Source: Acidimicrobiia bacterium (GTDB taxonomy: Bacteria; Actinomycetota; Acidimicrobiia; Acidimicrobiales; Bin134). From it: DNA of 64,000 nt. Positions 59,676 through 64,000 of the stretch are shown in pieces (position 1 is the first letter of the stretch; the number at the start of each line of letters is the position of its first letter). Where the stretch lies: the NCBI GenBank assembly GCA_022826705.1, contig JAJDUJ010000018.1, forward strand, positions 92,379 to 156,378, in the 5' to 3' direction. The notes under the pieces are model-generated. The model made no database searches. It saw only the letters and a list, made by a program, of their open reading frames with translations, and was not told where the DNA came from. Both the position numbers and the translations under genes were made by a program.

Positions 59676-61781
59676 ATGGCTGTGCCTCCTGCTCTTGTCG
59701 ATTTCATGCCTGCGGTGGTCGATCCCGATGAGTTGCTGGGGGCGTTCTGCGATTGGGCCGAGGCGGCGGGGTTGGAGCTTTACCCCCACCAGGAGGAGGC
59801 GGTGCTGCGGCTGCTGGGGGGCGACAACGTGGTGCTGGCCACCCCCACCGGGTCGGGCAAGTCGCTGGTGGCGATGGCCGGGGCGTTTGCCGCGCTGGCC
59901 CAGGGTCGGCGGGCCGTGTACACCGCGCCGATCAAGGCGCTGGTGAGCGAAAAGTTCTTCGAGCTGGTAGCGGCGTTCGGGGCTGAGCGGGTGGGGATGG
60001 TCACCGGGGACGCCACCGTGAACGGGGGAGCACCGGTGATCGCTTGCACCGCCGAGATCCTGGCTCTGCGGGCCTTGCACGCGGGCGGCAACACCGACGC
60101 CGACCTGGTGGTGATGGACGAGTTTCACTATTACGGCGACCGGGACCGGGGCTGGGCCTGGCAAGTGCCGCTGCTCGAGCTGAACCAGCCTCAGTTCCTG
60201 CTGATGTCGGCCACCCTGGGCGACACCACTGCCCTGCGCCGGGACCTCAGCCAGCGCAACGGCCGGCCCACCGCACTGGTGGCCTCGGCCCAACGGCCGG
60301 TGCCTCTGGACGTGGAGTACCGGGAGACCCCGCTGCACGTGTCCATTGCCGAGCTGCTGGCCGCCGACAAAGCGCCGGTCTACATCGTCCACTTCACCCA
60401 GCGGGAGGCCACCGCCCAGGCCCAGAGCCTCACCAGCCTCGATGTGCTCGGTCCCCACGCCAAAGCAGATGTGAAGGAGGCAATCGGCGGCTTCCGCTTC
60501 GACACCCCGTTCGGCAAAGACCTGCGCCGCTTCGTGCTGGCCGGAGTGGGAGTACACCATGCCGGGCTATTGCCCAAGTACCGGCTGCTGGTGGAGAAGC
60601 TGGCCCAGCAAGGGCACCTGAAGCTGATCTGCGGCACCGACACGCTGGGCGTGGGGGTGAACGTGCCCATCCGCACCGTGCTGTTCTCCCGGTTGTACAA
60701 GTACGACGGCCGCCGCACCCGGGTGTTGTCGGTGCGGGACTTCCAGCAGATCGCGGGACGGGCAGGTCGCAAGGGGTTCGACGAGGAGGGCAGCGTGTGG
60801 GTGCAGGCTCCCGAGCACGTAATCGAGAACCGCCGGGCTGAGGCCAAAGCGGCGTCCGATCCGGTGAGGCGCCGCAAGCTGGTCAAGAAAAGGCCGCCCG
60901 AGCACAACTACGCCCACTACGACGGCGACACCCTGAACCGGCTTTGGCACGGCCAACCCGAGACCCTGGAATCGAGCTTCGCGGTGACCCACTCCATGAT
61001 GCTCAACGTGCTCGACCGGCCCGGCGACGGCTGCGCGGCCATGAAGCGCCTGCTGGTTGACAACCACGAGCCCCGATCCCGCCAGCGAACCCATATCCGC
61101 CGGGCAGTAGGGGTGTTCCGGTCGCTCATCGACGCCGAGATCGTCGAGGTGCTCGACGAGCCCGACGACTTGGGCCGCCCGGTGCGGGTGAACCTCGACC
61201 TCCAAGACGAGTTCCGGTTGAACCAGCCGCTCGGGCTGTTCGCGGTTGAGGCGCTGGAAGCGCTGGATATCGAGGCGCCCGATTATCACTGGCAGGCGCT
61301 CAGCGTGGTGGAGTCGGTGCTGGAAGACCCCACGGTGGTGCTGTTGGCCCAGCGGGACAAGGCCCGCGACGACCTCATGGCCCAGCTCAAAGCCGAGAGG
61401 GTGCCCTACGAGGAGCGCCTCGAGCGGCTGTCGGAGGTCACCTGGCCCCGCCCCGAGGTCGAGTTCATCGAGCCGGCCTTCGCGGTGTTCGCCCGCTACC
61501 ACCCCTGGGTGGGCCACGACCGCCCCAGCCCCAAGTCGGTGGCCCGCGATCTCATGGAGGTCGGAGACACTTTCAACCAGTACGTCTCCCGCTACGGCAT
61601 CAAGCGTTCCGAGGGCACGCTGCTGCGCTACTTGTCTGACTGCTACAAGGCTCTGGTCCAAACCATCCCCGCCGCCGCCGTCACCGACGCTCTCGGTAGC
61701 ACTACCGAGGAGCTCCGCACCCTTCTACGCACCACCGACTCCAGCCTCCTCGACGAATGGGAGAGCCTGCGCGAGGGGTGA
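59676..61781 (+). CDS. Ski2-like DEAD/DEAH-box helicase with DUF3516-type C-terminus
   Basis: A 701-residue superfamily 2 helicase. Walker A is ATPTGSGKS (56-63), motif Ia VYTAPIKALVSEKF, motif II DEFH (148-151), motif III MSATLGDT, then LICGTDTLGVGVNVPIRTV and QIAGRAGRKGFDEEG for motifs V and VI. The last 250 residues match the DUF3516-type extension of actinobacterial enzymes. It probably unwinds RNA or DNA in RNA turnover or repair. A TAGCCT box lies 10 nt before the ATG. A hairpin overlaps its stop. Confidence 0.9.
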   Translation: MAVPPALVDFMPAVVDPDELLGAFCDWAEAAGLELYPHQEEAVLRLLGGDNVVLATPTGSGKSLVAMAGAFAALAQGRRAVYTAPIKALVSEKFFELVAAFGAERVGMVTGDATVNGGAPVIACTAEILALRALHAGGNTDADLVVMDEFHYYGDRDRGWAWQVPLLELNQPQFLLMSATLGDTTALRRDLSQRNGRPTALVASAQRPVPLDVEYRETPLHVSIAELLAADKAPVYIVHFTQREATAQAQSLTSLDVLGPHAKADVKEAIGGFRFDTPFGKDLRRFVLAGVGVHHAGLLPKYRLLVEKLAQQGHLKLICGTDTLGVGVNVPIRTVLFSRLYKYDGRRTRVLSVRDFQQIAGRAGRKGFDEEGSVWVQAPEHVIENRRAEAKAASDPVRRRKLVKKRPPEHNYAHYDGDTLNRLWHGQPETLESSFAVTHSMMLNVLDRPGDGCAAMKRLLVDNHEPRSRQRTHIRRAVGVFRSLIDAEIVEVLDEPDDLGRPVRVNLDLQDEFRLNQPLGLFAVEALEALDIEAPDYHWQALSVVESVLEDPTVVLLAQRDKARDDLMAQLKAERVPYEERLERLSEVTWPRPEVEFIEPAFAVFARYHPWVGHDRPSPKSVARDLMEVGDTFNQYVSRYGIKRSEGTLLRYLSDCYKALVQTIPAAAVTDALGSTTEELRTLLRTTDSSLLDEWESLREG

Positions 61782-61813
61782 TCCGCCGCCCGGTTGCAGG
61801 GAGGCGGATCACC
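61777..61813. terminator. Hairpin overlapping the helicase stop codon
   Basis: GGTGATCCGCC (61777-61787) and GGCGGATCACC (61803-61813) form an 11-bp perfect stem around a 15-base loop. It contains the helicase TGA and lies just before the end of the convergent PIN gene, so it may end both transcripts. Confidence 0.6.
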
Positions 61814-61829
61814 TACCAATAGCACGCGG

Positions 61830-62246
61830 CTACCTCAGCGGCACGATCTCCAAGCGGCCAGTTTGATTGGCCCACGCCTGTATTCGGCGGTCGGCGGTGG
61901 CCAACGGGAGATTCTCGCTCAGTGCGGTGGCCACGATCATCTGGTCCATCGGATCGTCGTGGAAGCCGCTGTCAGCGAGTTCGATCCCGTCGATGAGGAC
62001 GTCGCCCGTGAGCGGGATCTCCCGCAGTCCGCTGCGCAGAAGGTCCTGTCGAAGCCCGGCAATCGGAGGCAGTTCGACCGCCGGGTTGTTCTTGCGACGC
62101 GCGTGTCTCATCTCCCAGAACGTGATCGCCGAGACTGCGGCATTGCCTACGGAGACCCGCGCATCGATCTCCGCTTGCACTTCAAGGCTGATTTTGGACG
62201 TGTCACCAATAACGCTCCACAGCAGGACATTGGTGTCGAGAATCAT
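61830..62246 (-). CDS. PIN-domain (VapC-like) toxin
   Basis: A 138-residue PIN ribonuclease when started at ATG 62246. Acidic metal ligands are Asp4 (ILDTNVLLW), Glu45 (SAITFWEMRHAR), Asp101 (MDQMIVATA) and Asp119 (LATADRRI). The start overlaps the antitoxin stop in an ATGA, the classic toxin-antitoxin arrangement; the longer frame to 62288 runs inside the antitoxin. It should cleave RNA (often tRNA) when the antitoxin is lost. Confidence 0.88.
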   Translation of the reverse strand: MILDTNVLLWSVIGDTSKISLEVQAEIDARVSVGNAAVSAITFWEMRHARRKNNPAVELPPIAGLRQDLLRSGLREIPLTGDVLIDGIELADSGFHDDPMDQMIVATALSENLPLATADRRIQAWANQTGRLEIVPLR

Positions 62247-62557
62247 TCGGTGTCGTCTGCCCTGGCGCTGTCTATGATGTCGGCCCACTCTGTGGCGGTG
62301 AATGCTTTGGGAAGGCCCTCTTCGGGTATCCGCACCCTGTCTTTGTAACGGCCGCAGATGCCGGGAGCTTCCGATGTGACCGGCATCAAAATCGACACGG
62401 GTCTGCCTCGCTTGGTGATGAGGATCGGCTCACCTGTCTGATCCACTTCATCCATGAGTTGGAGGCACTTGGTTTTGAACTCTCCCGCAGGAACAACCCG
62501 GGCAGCGTTGTTTGGTGTCACAGCTACCAGGCTAACGATTTCGACCATAGACGACAA
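62243..62557 (-). CDS. Phd/YefM-family antitoxin
   Basis: A 104-residue antitoxin. RVVPAGEFKTKCLQLMDEV then GEPILITKRGRPVSILMPV is the Phd/YefM DNA-binding fold; the C-terminus RIPEEGLPKAFTATEWADII is the toxin-binding tail. It pairs with the overlapping PIN toxin, whereas Phd-type antitoxins also partner RelE/Doc toxins; mixed Phd-PIN pairs are common. Start may be ATG 62557 or 62548 (MVEIVSL). Confidence 0.87.
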   Translation of the reverse strand: MSSMVEIVSLVAVTPNNAARVVPAGEFKTKCLQLMDEVDQTGEPILITKRGRPVSILMPVTSEAPGICGRYKDRVRIPEEGLPKAFTATEWADIIDSARADDTE

Positions 62558-62594
62558 CCATGGTCATCAATCCCCCGTCAATCCACGCCCGGCT

Positions 62595-63518
62595 TCATTG
62601 GAACCGGGGCATGACGTGGGCCGCGAACAACTCCATCGAACGGCGGATGTCGCTGTCATCGACACCGGGCATGTTCATTCCCAGCACCAGTGTCTCGGCC
62701 TCGCCCTCCCGCTCGGTGCGGAAGCCGCCGAGCTTATTCTCGATGGCCTCTATGGCGGTGTTCACATCGCCGGCGATGAAGTGGGCGCGGGGATCGGCGT
62801 CCCACCAGTCGCCTCCGGACTCCTTGGTCCACCGCATGTAGCGGGCGTGGACATGGGTCGCTCCCGCACCCCACTCCTCCCAAGCGGCATCGGCATCGTC
62901 ACTGACGTAGAGCCACAGCAGCTCGGGCTCCCGGGACCAGTTCATGTTCTCGACCACGAAGCGATGGCGGCGACGACCAGCGGGGGAGCCGCCGCCGTAG
63001 AAGATGCGGGGATGGGGCTGAGTGTGGGGCTTGGGATACACCGACACGTCCGACAAGGAGAAGTGCTCCCCGATGAAGGAGTAATGGTCGCCGCTCCAGC
63101 ACCCGTAGAGGATCTCCAGCGCTTCGTCGGCGATTTCTGACCGTCGGTCGAAGTCCACGTCCAAAGCAGCGAACTCGGAGGCCACATACCCCGCGGACAG
63201 CCCTAGAATGAACCGCCCTCGGGAGATGACGTCCACGGTGGCCGCGTCCTCGGCCAGCCTCACTGGGTTGTACAGCGGCAACAGGGCAATGAAAACGCCG
63301 ATATCGATGACCGACGTGTGGGCGGCCGCCGCTGCGGCGATAGGCAGCACCGACGGGGAGTAGCCGTCGTCACTGAAATGGTGCTCAGTCAACCACACCG
63401 AGTCGTAGCCCAGATCTTCTGCCAACCGCATCTGGGCGAAGCTCTCGTCATACACATCCGCCCACGGCTTCGAATCCCCAGGCAGCCTCCGAAACGAGAA
63501 ATACACCCCGAACTTCAT
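62595..63518 (-). CDS. LLM-class (luciferase-like) monooxygenase
   Basis: A 307-residue bacterial-luciferase-family enzyme. MKFGVYFSFRRLPG, AEDLGYDSVWLTEHHFSDDGYSPS and IDIGVFIALLPLYNPVRLAEDAATVDVISRGRFILGLSAGYVASEF place it in the alkanal-monooxygenase-like branch (TEHHF motif), different from the three F420-type relatives in the window. ATG 63518 was chosen because it overlaps the stop of a small upstream frame (ATGA); the 63536 start has no support. Substrate unknown. Confidence 0.87.
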   Translation of the reverse strand: MKFGVYFSFRRLPGDSKPWADVYDESFAQMRLAEDLGYDSVWLTEHHFSDDGYSPSVLPIAAAAAAHTSVIDIGVFIALLPLYNPVRLAEDAATVDVISRGRFILGLSAGYVASEFAALDVDFDRRSEIADEALEILYGCWSGDHYSFIGEHFSLSDVSVYPKPHTQPHPRIFYGGGSPAGRRRHRFVVENMNWSREPELLWLYVSDDADAAWEEWGAGATHVHARYMRWTKESGGDWWDADPRAHFIAGDVNTAIEAIENKLGGFRTEREGEAETLVLGMNMPGVDDSDIRRSMELFAAHVMPRFQ

Positions 63519-63628
63519 CGTTCCTCGACAACCCACGGAGATAGCAGAATGTGCTCCTCCCCATCCTGTACGCCCCGCTCGATCGGCAGGACCCAGACGC
63601 GGTGGTGATCATGAGTGGCGGTAGCCAT
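63515..63628 (-). CDS. Small hypothetical protein, 37 residues
   Basis: ATG 63628 opens MATATHDHHRVWVLPIERG, ending in LLSPWVVEER. The TGA lies in an ATGA overlap with the luciferase-like gene start, the same coupling used by real gene pairs here, which is the main support. No domain is recognisable. Confidence 0.42.
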   Translation of the reverse strand: MATATHDHHRVWVLPIERGVQDGEEHILLSPWVVEER

Positions 63629-63673
63629 AGGACTCAATTGTGCCCTTGTCTGTCGACGGGATGGTGGCACACT

Positions 63674-63847
63674 GTGGCGGTGATCCCTGATCAGATCGTG
63701 TGTGTGGACTGCGGAGGGCAGTGCCACCGGATCACGCACTGGCCGGAGGACGATCCGCCCGTGCCCGGTGACACCGTGGCCTATCGGTGCACAGACTGCC
63801 ACGACCGCTGGGACATAGTGCTGGATGCCGAGGACTTTGATGATTGA
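63674..63847 (+). CDS. Small zinc-ribbon protein
   Basis: A 57-residue protein if started at GTG 63674 (VAVIPDQIVCVDCGGQC). Cys10-x2-Cys13 with Cys17, and Cys39-x2-Cys42 (YRCTDCHDRW), form a likely zinc ribbon, and the tail is acidic (LDAEDFDD). GTG 63680 is nearly as likely; a longer frame to 63551 is not supported. It is divergent from the 37-residue frame. Such small ribbons are often found in actinobacteria without known function. Confidence 0.6.
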   Translation: MAVIPDQIVCVDCGGQCHRITHWPEDDPPVPGDTVAYRCTDCHDRWDIVLDAEDFDD

Positions 63848-63889
63848 TCGGGGCCGCCCCGCTTAGGGGCCTAGCGGATTGGTGGTTGG

Positions 63890-64000
63890 TCAGGGGTTCC
63901 ACCGGTTTTTGTGGTCGATGAGTTTTGCGGTGATCAAGATGGTGGTGGCGAGGCATAGGGCGGCGTGGCGGCAGTCGGGTTTTCGGTCGGTGTTGCGTCG
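63890..64000 (-). CDS. C-terminal end of a probable transposase
   Basis: The minus-strand frame entering from the right edge reads RRNTDRKPDCRHAALCLATT, then ILITAKLIDHKNRW, and stops at 63890. This resembles the last helix of IS5/IS4-type DDE transposases (...RTDRKPxHxxAxLxLAxxLI...). Only 36 residues are visible, so family and integrity are uncertain. CCCC-gctta-GGGG at 63857-63869 lies beyond its stop and could be part of an IS end. Confidence 0.45.
   Translation of the reverse strand, partial: RRNTDRKPDCRHAALCLATTILITAKLIDHKNRWNP

Noticed and set aside
1..64000. CRISPR array
   Set aside because: No direct repeats with regular unique spacers were seen; the only regular array is the 21-bp TGAGAAC repeat, which has no spacers of CRISPR length.

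Overview
The window looks like a chromosomal stretch from a high-GC actinobacterium. The case rests on several F420-type luciferase-like oxidoreductases, catabolic acyl-CoA genes in great number, Liv-type transporter fusions, TANNNT -10 boxes placed 5-8 nt before start codons (leaderless mRNAs), and GTG starts. An Acidimicrobiia-like host is my inference from gene content; no marker gene proves it.

Layout. 1-9 kb: end of an enoyl-CoA hydratase, a CYP125/142-like P450 divergent from a TetR regulator across a seven-copy 21-bp repeat, then a minus-strand operon of two formylglycine sulfatases, a DapA-like aldolase and an Old Yellow Enzyme, facing an amidohydrolase across two palindromes. 9-16 kb: a three-gene Liv-type ABC operon in which LivH-LivM-LivG are one polypeptide and the LivF ATPase is fused to an MFS transporter. 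16-25 kb: a possible oxygenase, a DUF1214-like protein, a luciferase-like oxidoreductase, then a dehydratase/acyl-CoA dehydrogenase/SDR series and two tandem family III CoA-transferases, the second lacking the expected catalytic Asp. Two decayed RelE toxins bracket the CoA-transferase pair.

25.3-33.5 kb is accessory DNA ending at a tRNA-Leu(UAA) gene. It holds a reverse transcriptase preceded by a run of hairpins (putative ncRNA, including a 30-bp perfect palindrome), a protein with a HEPN-like R-x4-H motif, a XamI-type restriction-modification pair, a secreted protein, a helix-hairpin-helix DNA glycosylase-like protein, and an Nmad2-like gene cut off exactly at the tRNA. The RT + hairpin RNA + HEPN-like set is my best candidate for an undescribed defence system.

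33.5-47.6 kb is again catabolic: hotdog protein, amidohydrolase, acyl-CoA synthetase, beta-lactamase-like lipoprotein, VOC protein, alkylsulfatase-like metallo-hydrolase, Zn alcohol dehydrogenase, acyl-CoA dehydrogenase, a solute-binding lipoprotein, a 2-hydroxyacid dehydrogenase and a two-gene transsulfuration operon. 47.6-58.1 kb holds a six-gene minus-strand operon (amidohydrolases, D-aminoacylase, GMC oxidoreductase, RpiB-like isomerase, luciferase-like enzyme) divergent from two tandem D-aminoacylase paralogues. 58.2-64 kb holds a small excisionase-like HTH gene, a Ski2-like helicase, a PIN/Phd toxin-antitoxin pair, two more luciferase-like enzymes, a zinc-ribbon protein and the end of a probable transposase.

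The host appears to be a heterotroph that strips sulfate, acyl and amide groups from many organic compounds, imports the products by Liv-type transport and degrades them as CoA thioesters.
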